From: Rostratula benghalensis
Lineage: Eukaryota > Chordata > Aves > Charadriiformes > Rostratulidae
Reading direction: 5' to 3'
Length of the DNA: 64,000 nucleotides
NCBI GenBank assembly: GCA_013399305.1
Contig: VXAI01000020.1
Location: 7,200,607 to 7,264,606 of the forward strand
In this document: positions 11,829-22,900 of the stretch, piece after piece
Layout: every line of letters begins with the position of its first letter
Numbering within the stretch: the first letter of the stretch is position 1
Made by a program: the position numbers and the translations under genes
Notes under the pieces: model-generated
Seen by the model: only the letters and a program-made list of their open reading frames with translations
What the model was told of the DNA's origin: nothing
Databases searched by the model: none

Positions 11829-14677
11829 AAGTGTTGATCATTTTCGTCATCATAATCCATGATTTTTAAAACCTCACCTTGGCTTTGAACCTCACTGGAG
11901 ACAACATAGCATTAATTTTGTCTTCTAAACACAGCAGTTCTCAGTCTCAAGATAGTAATGGAAAAAGTGAACACTTCACATGAATACAAAGAGGCTTAAA
12001 TTATGCATTAAAGTATAGACTTTTCTGTGAACGTCTGCTAGTACTGACCTTATAAGAAGTGGCTCAGAAGAGGGATTAATGTCCATTTGTGTTGTCATTG
12101 ATAAGAATATTGCTGAACAGAAATACTAGTTCTTAAAATATGTCGTGGTACACTTGCTGTTATCTTGTTGACCCACTGCAGACCTTTATTCAAGAAAAAC
12201 TAATTGCTATTTTGTGGCCAAAGCTTCTCATGAGTTTAGTCAACAGCACAAAAATTATTTTCCTCCAATATCATTATAGGTTGCAGTTCACTGAATAATG
12301 ATGAAGTAATGTGTGTCAGTGGAAAATCAAGTAACAAGGTTTTAGTTAGCTAGTGCTAAGAAGTAACTGGTTACAGTAAGGACTTTTGAAGTTTGGAGAA
12401 CAAGTCTCATGGGTCACTGAAATTTATTTTTCTAGTTATACATTACAATTAATTATCTCTTAGAATTAAAATTGCTAACGAGTTTAAAATGACATTATTT
12501 ATGTATCAGGTACATTGTGTAAAATGAAATATAATTGAGAATTATAAATTAAATGTGCATGTGCAATGATCTTTCTTAAATTAGTGTAGTAAGACATTCT
12601 TAAATTTTTAGAGCAAGATAAGCATTATTCAGAAGAAACATTTTGGAAGTTGCAAAAGTCCCACAAAAGATTGTGTATTCAGCCTAGAAGGTAAAAAGCA
12701 GAGACTCAGCTGCTTAGAAAAAACCCTGCTTGTAAGATTGATTTTTACACAAGATCTGCATTTAAGCTCTTTAAAAAATTACATTCTTTCAGGGTTTTAA
12801 AGAACAAAAACTGCACTTGTTCGGTCTTTTACTGTAGTTCATTTTACTTAAGTTAATGTTGAAAGTGTGATTGAATTTGAAGCAGAACTGATCTGTTTTA
12901 CACTCTTCAGAAGGAATTATTTTCTAATTTCTGATGCTCCTTTAGAACCCTCAGTAATAAACCTCTGTGAGTAAAAGAATAGTCATGCAGTTGGACGTAG
13001 AAATTGATGTGTAGTGTAGCCTTTATTTATCACATCTCTGAGAAGTCTGAGATGCAGACATTTGACAGAAGAAGCTCCTAAGTCTATGACTTCTGAAAGA
13101 ACATAATGTTCCTCGGTAATTGGAGTGTAGTGTTCTTGCAGACATAGGCAATAAAATTGATAGCTGATTATATAAATTAAGGTTTTCAGTTACAGCCAAA
13201 GTCCTGGCTACTAGGACTCTGTACAGTGCCATTTTCCTGCCTGTGTTTTGATTATTCTTTTTTAATAACGAACAGCATTGCAGATATGCTGAGATCCAGT
13301 TTGACTTTTCAAAGACAGACTTGATAAAAAAAATCTCTAAAGCAAATGTGTACCTCTCCTGCCCACACTTACATACATACTTAGATGATCATTGTGATTG
13401 TGTTTTTTTTTTTTTTATTAAGACATTTTCACTGTGTTTCAAATTGAAACAAACAAAAGAAGGCCAGAAACCTTTCAGTGATAGATGAATCATCCAGCTT
13501 TTAGTTTAAAAAAAATTGTCTTTTCATCTTTAAAGTCTTGCATGCTTTCAGAAGTTGGTGTTGAATGCAGTTTGGGAGTGGCATTTCGGTTCCATCTATG
13601 CTGTTCTATGGAAAGGGCAAGTTTAAAAGTGCCAATGAAGATTGACACATTATTACCCATTTGTTTAATTGCTGTCATAATTCCTGGCGGTTTAAGCATA
13701 CACCACCTAGTGTTCTCTACAACAGTTCATGAACACAATTCAGAGATTTACGTGGACTGTTTCCAATAACAAACACACATGAAGTCACACATTTTCAGTT
13801 GGGAAAATAGTTTATCCTCATAGACGTGAACCATATTGTGCCACTAGACCTTAAAGCTAAAACAGGCCCATTTTTGTTAGTGGAATGTTGCCTTTTAACA
13901 TTAAATAAAAATATCCCCTGTATTGTCTAACTCTGAGGATGTTAACATCCAACAATTAGTGTAATTTTTTATTGAATCTCTCTGTTAGAAAAAGAAAATG
14001 ATAATTTTCATATTCTTGGAGCCAAACACCAAACCAGCATTTCTCAATAAAAGTTACTAGTTTCAGTTGTCCTATTTTTCATATGACTAAAACTTCAGGA
14101 AAAAACACAACCCTCATACATAAAAACTGGGATAAGAAAAATTTTTTTTTAGAACTGTGTCATGTGACACTTGGAAAGGAAGTGTGGGTGACCTCTCACC
14201 AGTAGTGGCCAACATCCAGGACAGTAAGCTTCAAACAGCTGCCAGTGGTTAGAGCTTGTTCTGCCTCTTCTAGCAGGACCACCTCTGCAGGTCCTCAGCT
14301 ACCTTTATTCCAGGCTCATCCTTGCCTTCTTAAGGAAAAGTGACAAAGAAAATTTGCAGCACAAAGATCAGTGTTAGAGTCCGGTAGAGATCAGAGTCAG
14401 TTTAGACTCCAACACCATTACTTGACATATTTTTGTCCCCTCCTCTTGTCTGAGGTTATAACTACATGTCAATAATAGGGGAAGGGAAAATTTAAACCAA
14501 TGGAAAAGTGGCCTGTGTTCCTAGAGTTTTTTTCAGTAGGATATCTCCTGAGCATATGTAACAGAATTTAGATGTGCATACTGTTTTCCTTCTACAGGAG
14601 AGAGAATCAAGTATGGAGGATGCAAGATGTGAAGCTGCAGTTCCAATCTGAAGTAGTATTCAACAAGATATTGCAGA

Positions 14678-14693
14678 ATATATATATATATAT
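14678..14693. repeat. (AT)8 dinucleotide microsatellite
   Basis: Eight AT units read directly from the sequence, in intron DNA. Ordinary short microsatellite. Confidence 0.9.
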
Positions 14694-15364
14694 TTAGCGT
14701 ACTGCAAATTTATAATGATGACTTGGAATAGATAGATGGTCAATATTTTACCTTTTCCATTTTGAATTTGTGTTACTTAGAATAGCAGGCAACACCTTCT
14801 ATGACTAATTTGAAAGAAATCCTTCATACTGGTCAGGCTGGGATGCAGTGAGAGGAGATCATTTTCTTAAGTAGGACATTACTGCATGCTTCTTCAAAAC
14901 TGCAGTGTAAATTGATTTAGGTAGATATAGTGAGTGAGAGAGGAATGATCATGTTGTATGCATTGCAGGCTGGCTTAGTAATAACAGCAATTTCCCTCTT
15001 TACTGAAGAGCTGTGCGTAAGGAAGGAGGGAGGCCATTTTACTGGGAAAAAAGGATCTGAGTTAGCTCTGCTGAGCTTTAAACCCTACCCTCCTTTGCTG
15101 AGCTTAAAATATCCTGGATAGTGCAATCTCTGCTTAACATTGGAGACTTGGGAGTGGAACTGACACAAATATTTTTCTGTTTGTTTGAAAAATTTGGAAG
15201 AAATTAAATGTGCATGTGACTAAGGAAAAATCATGAGAGTGTAGGTTAAAGTTGTAAATTTAGTGACTGTAAATTGTTAATTGTGAAGCCAACTTTTATT
15301 ATTGCTGTTCCTTGGGTGAACACCATTGGAAAATATTCAAAAAGTTATAATGCTACAATTTATA

Positions 15365-15411
15365 TAGTCTGAATACATCTCTAATACATCTTATTTAGTC
15401 TGAATACATCT
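15365..15411. repeat. 16-bp direct repeat pair, 31-bp period
   Basis: TAGTCTGAATACATCT occurs at 15365-15380 and again at 15396-15411. This looks like a small local duplication in the intron. No function is suggested. Confidence 0.85.
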
Positions 15412-16690
15412 TCTGACAGGAAGGTAGCCTAATAGTCTTTGTGCAGTGGATGCTTGGTGCATGCTACAAACATCAATACCTTCTGTACTTGTCTATACTC
15501 ATCTTGTTCAATGCCAATAGAACTTGATATCTAATTGGTGTGATATTACTGAGATCCCTGTTAACTTGGTGGGTTTAGGATGATTTACGTTCATAGCCAC
15601 TAGCAGAAGGAACTTTAATCCTATTTAAGATTCTGTGATTTCACAGGAAATTCATCTTTATTCCATGACAGACATAGCTGTTGAATGCAGGAGTCTGTTC
15701 AGTTTCTAACAACTCGTTATGGCGTGAAGAAGGGATATGTACTGTTCCTTTGACCATCAAAATACCCATGTCAGTCTTTTCCATACCCTGACACTGAATG
15801 CCTGGACCTAAGAAAGCTATTGTTTCCAAAGAAAAATCTGGCTGCTGGAGAGGAGTAAGCAAAGTCTTAACTAAAATTTCTAGGGAAAATTACAGTATGG
15901 CAAACTCATTTCTGATGATCTGAATTTGTACAGTTTACATTCAAGCTTACACTTTGATGTTCTCTACTGAGGAAAAAAATATTTGTGTCTCTGTGTATAT
16001 TTGCCTTTTTCTTCCTTTGAGTTTCCTTTTCATTTAAGGTTTCTTTTTAATACTTTATTCTTAAGCACCACAGATGTTTCCAGTCCCAACAGGATAAATT
16101 GAATGAAGCAAGAGCTTTGAATTGCTGTCTCACTGTTGAATTACTGTCCAGCTTTCCTTTATTTCCCCCTATTTAATGAACACCTACTGTTCCATTTCTT
16201 AACGTTTCTTTTTTCTATTCCTTGTTTCTTGTCCCACTGCTTTGCTCACTCTTTGTGCTTGTATGACAGAGACAGAAACAAATAAAGGGTACTTTTGTGA
16301 TGAAAAGTCCAAAGTTGCTTTTCTTGGGCTTTTGTTTACCCGTTTCTTGCCAGCATGAAAACTAAGTGGTCAAAGTGGCTGCCATTGTAGTGTGATGGCC
16401 AATTTGCTTTTGCAGGACACAATTTCATACATTAAGCTCTAGAGAATTCACAGAAACTCATGTCCTTTTTCTTCAAGTCTTGTAGAGATTTGAACAACAT
16501 TCAATTCACTTCCTGAGCTGATGATGGCAATTGTGAACTTCTTTAAGAGAGGCAATAAGAAATTAATCCAAATCAAATATTTATTAAAAAAAAAAAAAGA
16601 AGAAAAGAGAAAATGCAGAAACAGGTTTATTTTCTCAGTCTCTCTGAAAAATGCAGTTAGAAAAAGGGCAAAATATAATTTTAAGCAAAA

Positions 16691-16729
16691 ATTATATTTA
16701 AAACATATATTTAAATTATATTTAAAACA
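16691..16729. repeat. 15-bp direct repeat pair, 24-bp period
   Basis: ATTATATTTAAAACA is present at 16691-16705 and 16715-16729, ending 38 bp before the SNTG1 exon at 16768. It is AT-rich and may simply be slippage. It lies where a branch point would be expected, but I cannot assign one. Confidence 0.8.
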
Positions 16730-16767
16730 CCAGCGACTGACAAGATTGACATTTATTCTGTTTTCAG

Positions 16768-16825
16768 GGTGGAGCAGAACATAATATTCCAGTGGTCGTT
16801 TCTAAGATTTCCAAAGAACAAAGAG
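16768..16825 (+). CDS. SNTG1: SNTG1 coding exon: PDZ loop and second strand
   Basis: This 58-nt exon encodes GGAEHNIPVVVSKISKEQR and one extra base (phase 0 in, phase 1 out). It completes the carboxylate-binding loop (SIK followed by GG) and gives the PVVVSKI strand, matching gamma-syntrophin PDZ. The acceptor is ctgttttcag; the donor is AGAG followed by gtgggt, slightly weaker than consensus (G at +3). The single trailing G joins CG of the next exon to give Ala, which fixes the boundary. Confidence 0.94.
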
Positions 16826-17711
16826 GTGGGTATCAGATGAGTACACTGTGTTTTGACATGCTCCTTAAAGCATGGTGGGTTATGTCTTGAGGTTCCTTAG
16901 GAAGTGTTAAACAAGCACTATTGGCTTACCATTTCTCTCTCCATGTCATTGTGCTCCCTGGCTTTCTAGGAACTCTTCTCTGAAGAAATACAGATTTTGC
17001 AAACAGTATTCAGTATAAATTATTTTAAGAAATTTCTGGTACAGCATTATTTTTAGGGAGAGAAATAGTAAAGTATTTAGAGAAAGAAAACTTTTAATTT
17101 AACAAATTAATGGTTGTGTGGCTTTTATTTCCAAATGGTTATTGCCAGGAAGCTGTAGCAGGTCAAATGTTTGGCCATTAAAACACGGTAACACAAGAAG
17201 GGAACATGTGTCTTTTTATATTGGTTACTATGGTAGTACTCAGACAGGAGTCGGTAATGGCAGAACGTTGCTAATACCCCTATGTTAGTTCAAATTCAGA
17301 TGTTATTCTGTGTAAGCCTTTAGGGCAGCTCATACATAGCAAAACTAGTACTGCATAAGCTCTTAACTGTACTTACTTTTTGTAGAAGCAGAGCTGGTAA
17401 TGAATCCTTGTGATGTTTTTCACTGGAATTATTGGAATGATACTAGGAAGGTGGATAATTGTTAAGGGGCAGCAATGATAGATGAAGGTTGTGAATCAAT
17501 ACTAATATAGTGTGTTTAATATCTCTATTTGTGTATATTTGTGCAAGGTCAGAAGGGTAAACTTGGAAGCATTTCCCGCCATCTGCAATGCAATAATTCT
17601 GGATGCTGCATCTGCACTATTACAATCTGCCAGCATAAAAAAAAAAAAATAATCTCATACTCTCCCACACAGATAAAGAGAGGTACAGGGGAATCAGAAT
17701 ATTCATGGGAT
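16826..17711 (+). other. SNTG1: SNTG1 intron, first part (before CR1)
   Basis: Left part of a 2906-bp intron. AT-rich, with an A-run at about 17637-17649. No gene or named repeat is seen. Confidence 0.8.
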
Positions 17712-18150
17712 GATAGAATCATATAATTGTTTAGGTTGGAAGGGACCTTTAAGATCACCTAGTCCAACCATCAACCTAAGTGTTATAAAAACAAAACAAA
17801 ACAAAACAAAACATCATTAAACCATGTTACTAAGCACTATGGCAACCCAGCATTTGAACACCTCTAGGGATGGTGCCTTGAGCACTTCCCTGGGCAGCCC
17901 ATTCCAATGCTTAATAACCCTTTCTGTGTAAACATTTTTCCTGATCTCCAATCTGAACCTCCCCTGGTGCAACTTGAGGCCATTTCCTTTTGGCCTATCG
18001 TATGTGACTTGGGAGAAGAGACTGACCCCTGCCTCTCTAGAACCTCCTTTCAGGTAGTTGTAGGGAACAATAAGGTCTCTCCTCAGCCTTGTTTTCTCTA
18101 GGCTGAATAACCCCAGCTCCCTCGGCCTTTTTTGTCTTTTTTTGTGCAAA
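17712..18150 (-). mobile_element. CR1 LINE 3'-end fragment
   Basis: The minus strand encodes the end of CR1 ORF2: [42 protein letters not shown] and SLEVF are all typical of the CR1 reverse transcriptase C-terminus. The 3' end is on the left (tagaatcatataattg on the + strand). The copy is 5'-truncated; the right edge decays into T-rich sequence and is approximate. An (AAAAC)5 microsatellite lies inside its 3' untranslated part. It is inserted antisense to SNTG1 within the intron before the 44-nt exon. Confidence 0.93.
17788..17812. repeat. (AAAAC)5 microsatellite inside CR1
   Basis: Five AAAAC units sit within the CR1 3' untranslated region, between the ccaaccatcaacct block and the ttaaaccatgt block that are normally close together. 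It probably arose by expansion after insertion. Confidence 0.85.
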
Positions 18151-19731
18151 GGGGCCCAAAAGCCAACCCTGAGAGACAGATGTGAAAGTTCAATGTAAGG
18201 AAGTTGTAGAGTAGGGTTGGAATGAACCCCTAAGGAAGGTGTTAAGGTTAACCTTAAGAAGTTATACTTGTGACTCTGTTATTTTCAGTATACATATAAA
18301 TATGTAATACATAATAATGTGGCATATATTACCTACATCAGCTATTAAAATGCTATTAACACTGCAGGAAAAATAAGGAAGATAAACTTGAGTTTAATTG
18401 TGCACGAAAGTGCACACTGTTTTCTTTTATTTTTGCCAATATTTTTTTTTGCTGCAGTAGCTGGTGCTTTGTTTCTAAGATCAATGTCTAGCTGAGATAT
18501 AATGTCCATTATGGCTGCTGATTTTTAGAGAGCTATTTTTGAGTGGCATCACTTATGCAGGAGACTACTGTCTTGGGGTGTGAAAGGAACCATGCCATGT
18601 GTCTGTACTAGGGAGCTTTGGCACAAAAAATTCTGTTTCACCCATAATCTGTACTTAGAGCTCTGCAGGCTTGGTTCTGCCCTCCTCCCAGTTAACTCCA
18701 GCTCTTTCTTTGGACCTCTAAACATAACTGTGACATTTGATGCAATTCTTAAATCAGAATGTCTATCCTCCAATAATTTATTAATAATTTGTTACCTGTA
18801 GCTAATAACATACTTCAAACACATACTTGGGTATATAACCTATATCAATATTGATTCCAGTTTTAGAACTCATATAAGCAAAATTTTTTGGTTGAAGTCA
18901 CACTCTAGTCTTTTCTAGACAGTGTCTTCTGGACGTTTCTGAATACTTTAGATAAATACCCCATAAAATCTGCGAACATTCCTCAGTTTTCATGTTAAGG
19001 ATTTTCTTTATAGACAATTATGCTTTGTATTTTTCTTGTGGGTTTATAAAGAATCTTTGCATTAGTTAGCTCTGTAACACGACACACTACTTAAATATAG
19101 CAGCTGCAGAATTAGATATTGTAAATTCCCTTGTGATTTATAGGGTATATCTTTGTTTTAAAAATCAAAATCACTTTGGCTGGTTATTTTGTACAATGTA
19201 CTGTTTGACTAGCATTTCAGCACGTTAAATGTTATCCAGCATGAACATTATCAAAGGTTATCAAAGATGCGGGGCCTAAAATATCTTTGGTAAAAGCTTA
19301 CGTGTTGTGCTTGTCATTCATAAGTAGCACTGGAATCTCCATGTGGCTTTTTCCTCGGAGGTTTTAAGAAACAATCTCTCACAAGCATCTAGGACCTAGT
19401 CCTGCAGTCATTTTCTGTTCAGAAAAGTATGCTATACCTCACCATAATGTGAGGTGAAAGGTGCTAGTGAACTGATGGAAGATGTTTCATAGTCTTGCAC
19501 CTGGGTAGACTCTTTCACTGCAACATTGCTATGCCAGTATTTTGGGATTAAAAAAACCAAACATCCAAGTAATTTATTTGGAACTTGTATGTTGGGGGTT
19601 TTATGAAGTTTTTGTTTAAATTTTTAAAAGATTATGTAAAAACATTAAATTAAATAGGAATATATGTATATATACATGAAATGTAGGATATTTTGTACAG
19701 AATGAGTGAAAAATATGCTTTCTGTTTTCAG
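18151..19731 (+). other. SNTG1: SNTG1 intron, second part (after CR1)
   Basis: AT-rich intron DNA ending in the tctgttttcag acceptor. A 14-bp perfect palindrome, ATGTATATATACAT, is at 19664-19677. No gene or named repeat is seen. Confidence 0.8.
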
Positions 19732-19775
19732 CGGAACTTTCAGGTTTGCTTTTCATAGGAGATGCAATTCTGCAG
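19732..19775 (+). CDS. SNTG1: SNTG1 coding exon: PDZ central strands
   Basis: This 44-nt exon enters in phase 1 (CG completes the Ala codon) and then encodes ELSGLLFIGDAILQ, ending in phase 0. The GLLFIGDAIL segment is the conserved PDZ core that in syntrophins reads L-F-x-GDAIL. The acceptor is tctgttttcag and the donor CAG followed by gtaagt is a perfect consensus. A frame read into the following intron stops at TGA after 15 codons, supporting splicing here. Confidence 0.95.
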
Positions 19776-19882
19776 GTAAGTAAAATTGCAAGTTCTTTTA
19801 TTTATATTTTTCTAGAAAAGTGAAATGAAATCTATACTTATGAAATGTAGAGTAAGTCTTCTCTTTATCTTTTTAATAACAG
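19776..19882 (+). other. SNTG1: Very short SNTG1 intron (107 bp)
   Basis: Starts gtaagt and ends ttaataacag. Its T-rich 3' half (tctctttatctttttaataacag) forms the acceptor tract. It is tiny compared with its neighbours (2.9 kb and over 44 kb). Length 107 is not a multiple of three, and the in-frame reading has a stop, so retention would truncate the protein. Confidence 0.93.
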
Positions 19883-19924
19883 ATTAATGGAATTAATGTG
19901 AGAAAATGCAGGCATGAAGAAGTG
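19883..19924 (+). CDS. SNTG1: SNTG1 coding exon: PDZ strand and start of helix B
   Basis: This 42-nt exon encodes INGINVRKCRHEEV in phase 0. ING is the conserved PDZ turn. The His of RHEEV sits at the first position of PDZ helix B, the residue that selects Ser/Thr at position -2 of ligands in class I PDZ domains. The donor is GTG followed by gtgagc. In the family the next residues are VQVLRN; no exon encoding them was found in the remaining 44 kb. Confidence 0.94.
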
Positions 19925-22900
19925 GTGAGCTTTTCTGTTTTTTAGTCTACTTTTTGTATTTTGTAGTTATTGAGATGAGAGTGTACACTGATAGCAACGC
20001 GCTGCTATCAGTTTTATTATTATCCCTAAGTTAATTGTTATCCCTATGTAAATATGACTGCCTTCTAGCATGGCAAACAACTAATATCTTAGTGCAATCT
20101 CTTTATGAATTTGTTGTAATTGCTGTTCTCAGATAGGCTTTTCTATATTAAAGGTGATTGTTTCATTATGCAAATTTTAGCTGTACATACTCCAGTATTT
20201 CTTCTTCTGGCTTATGGCTATCAAATTTCAGCAGTGCTACAGCTTTCTGACTGTGTGAGGTCATTTCAGTTTCAAAAGCTGTAATTTGAACTATGTTGGA
20301 GATGTGTTGTTTGGTTGGTCTTATTCCTATTTAAAAATTGAAACAAAACTATTTAGCTGCATTTTCATTCTCTGGCTGTTACTTATGAGGATGCTGTCCT
20401 CCTCCTGTTAAATTGGTATCAGTACGGGTTGAAAATAACAGTGTATTAAGGAGATTCCTTCCAGAGAAGCTATGTGTGTTTGAGAGGTCTATAGTAGGCT
20501 GGTTCTCTTGGTAAGTTAGCTTTGCTAAAAGTATCATGTACTTTGGTTATATTTGAGTTTTTGACTCTTCTTAAGTTCTCTCAGAAGCAGAAAACCCTAT
20601 ATTCCAGAAAAGTATGCCAGAAATGAGAAAATTATAAACGAAATTATCTTTAAATCCTGTGTAGTTCCATAGAATTTGTACCTGTATTTTTAAAATAATA
20701 CGGCAATGTTATATTTGAAAGTTTGCTTTTCTGAAACCTACTTTGCCAATTTGAAAAAGCTCTACATTTCATGCAATGTGTTGCTATAGGCAAATCACTG
20801 AATTTATGCCATTCAGGTATAGAAATCAAGAGTTAATGAAGATGACATTCTGATAAACAAGTTAGTGCAGCCTGAAAAAGCAGATCACTGCACTATTACT
20901 CAGAGTGCTTTTGTTCACTGATTTCACATTGGAAACTTGCCCTGCATATCATGCTTCATTCTTGAGAGCCTTCGTCACCCTACCTTGTGTATACACAGGT
21001 TAATTGTTGTATTTATAGCCCTTTTAAGCTTTGGCTGTGGAACAGCGATCAGATATTTATCTTTGATGAGCTTACTGCAGTTGTACAGTTTAATATGCAT
21101 TAATGTGGTAAATCTCTCAATGGTATATAAATAGGCTATTGGAATTCCAAGACATGAGAAAAAGATATTCGTAAAAACACAGACTTGCACACTCAAAGGC
21201 CTATTGAAAACTGCTACAACCACCAATTTTGAATTTGCATTTGTGCATGTGCAGCTGTTTTAAGAGTTTAAGAACCAGATACATTTTAAATTAAATCTTT
21301 ATTCTAACTAAGAATAATTCTTAAGAATTAATAGTAAATATTGAGCAATATCTTAAAAAGATAACATGTCCATGTGACATTTTATAAACTAAAATATGCA
21401 GAAAAGTTATAATGTATAAAATAAATATGAAAACCAAAGTAAACTACCTCTGGTAATCTATCTCAGAAACATTCGCTATCATATGTTATATATTTGTGGA
21501 GTAAATTTGTCGTAAAGCCTTCTATACTAATGATGGATACGGTTATGCATTGTGCAACAATCTATGAGTCTAGGCATAGCACTGAGGAAAATACACCAAC
21601 TGGTCTGCCAGAAGGAGTTAGAGGTGAGATTTTGCCTGTGGTGTGCCCTTTGCAGTTTGAGTTGTTTAAGCACTTCTCTCTTGCAGGGTCTTTATCAAAT
21701 ACAAGATCTCTAGTTCTTATCTGAAGGTAACAGAGAAAATAGGAGGTGTGTGGAGCATAGGGGCTCGCAGCAGGGAGTCGAAGAGTAGTGGAAACTTAAT
21801 TTTCAATCCTTAATGCATCTTGGTGCTTTTCAAATGACTGTCCAATGCTCGGATCTTTGTTCCTTTCTGATTTTTTCTGTAACTAATTGAGACTTAGTAG
21901 GTATCATATTATGTGATATTAGTGTTTTGGGTTGTCTTAATGCTTTGGAAAATAGTAATTGTAAACCAGCATGGATTTTTTTTTCAGTGTATAAAGCTGG
22001 AAATGCCCATAGAAAATTCAGACTTCTGTCTGCAGTGTGCACCCTATGAGTATTCATGCTTTTTCTAGACCCAAAACTGGCTGCTTGGAGAAATATTTTA
22101 AGTGTATGTTCTATCTTCATAGCTCTGCAATGAAAAGACCTGTGGCATAATCATGGCAGCCTGTTCTTTGACACTGATGATTAGTTGGCCCTGGTATTTC
22201 AACATGCTTTACTGATAACTGTACTGCACAGGTCAAATTATTTGCATTTCAAAATTAAGCAGTTCAATCAAGGTAGTGCCATCTTTCATAGTAGGGGAAA
22301 TCTTTCCCAATATATAATTAACTTAGTTGGCTTAGTTAACGTAGTTTTCTGGTTGTAAAAGGCGAGAATATTCATATTATGAAAGCACATAATGAGTTTC
22401 CATCAAAAGCCGAATGTCATCTTGCTGTTTGTCTTGGGTTGTAAAGACCCTTCTGAGTACAACATAGCATTGCTTCACTCTTAGTGCTCTCCTATGGTGA
22501 AATAAATACAAGTTCTCTGTGGTGAAGTATCAACGTGGGAGGAGGTTGAGAAAAAAAAAAAGTCAAGCGATTCACTTAAAAAAGTATCTCTCAACATCAT
22601 ACTGGCAATTTTACTCCAAAAATGCAGCATGAATTGTAATGTAGAGGTAAAGAGTCCACTATATCACTTCATTTATGTGAATTTGTGCTCTTTCTAATCC
22701 AGATTTATTAATTCCTTTTCCAGTAGATTCTCCTTTACAGTTTACAACAAAACTTTTTAATGCCTGAAATTAGGATTATACATAGACAGACCTATGACTT
22801 TAGACTTCTGTCTAATTAATATGGTCCAACAGTGCATAACATTGTTCTGAACCCCTGGCCTTTTAAGGGATCACAATAGATGTGATTATTCCTAAGACTG

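Larger units (their letters stand above)
11268..16767 (+). other. SNTG1: SNTG1 intron, 5500 bp
   Basis: Bounded by the gtaggg donor and a ctgttttcag acceptor. It holds no recognised transposon. Minor features are a G-rich tract (11802-11828), a T14 run (13403-13416), an (AT)8 run (14678-14693), a 16-bp direct repeat (15365-15411), an A-rich stretch near 16587-16616 and a 15-bp direct repeat just before the acceptor (16691-16729). The segment 13490-13699 is free of stops in one frame on each strand but resembles no protein I know. Confidence 0.85.

Noticed and set aside
17817..18149. 110-codon minus-strand frame as a host gene
   Set aside because: CR1 ORF2 C-terminus; the + strand frame at 17907-18101 is its antisense.
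11211..19924. Assignment of the exons to SNTG2 or to alpha/beta syntrophins
   Set aside because: The segments TVTIRRQTVGGFGLSIK, AEHNIPVVVSKISKEQR and INGINVRKCRHEEV fit my recollection of gamma-1; the paralogues differ at several of these positions. A protein search would settle it.
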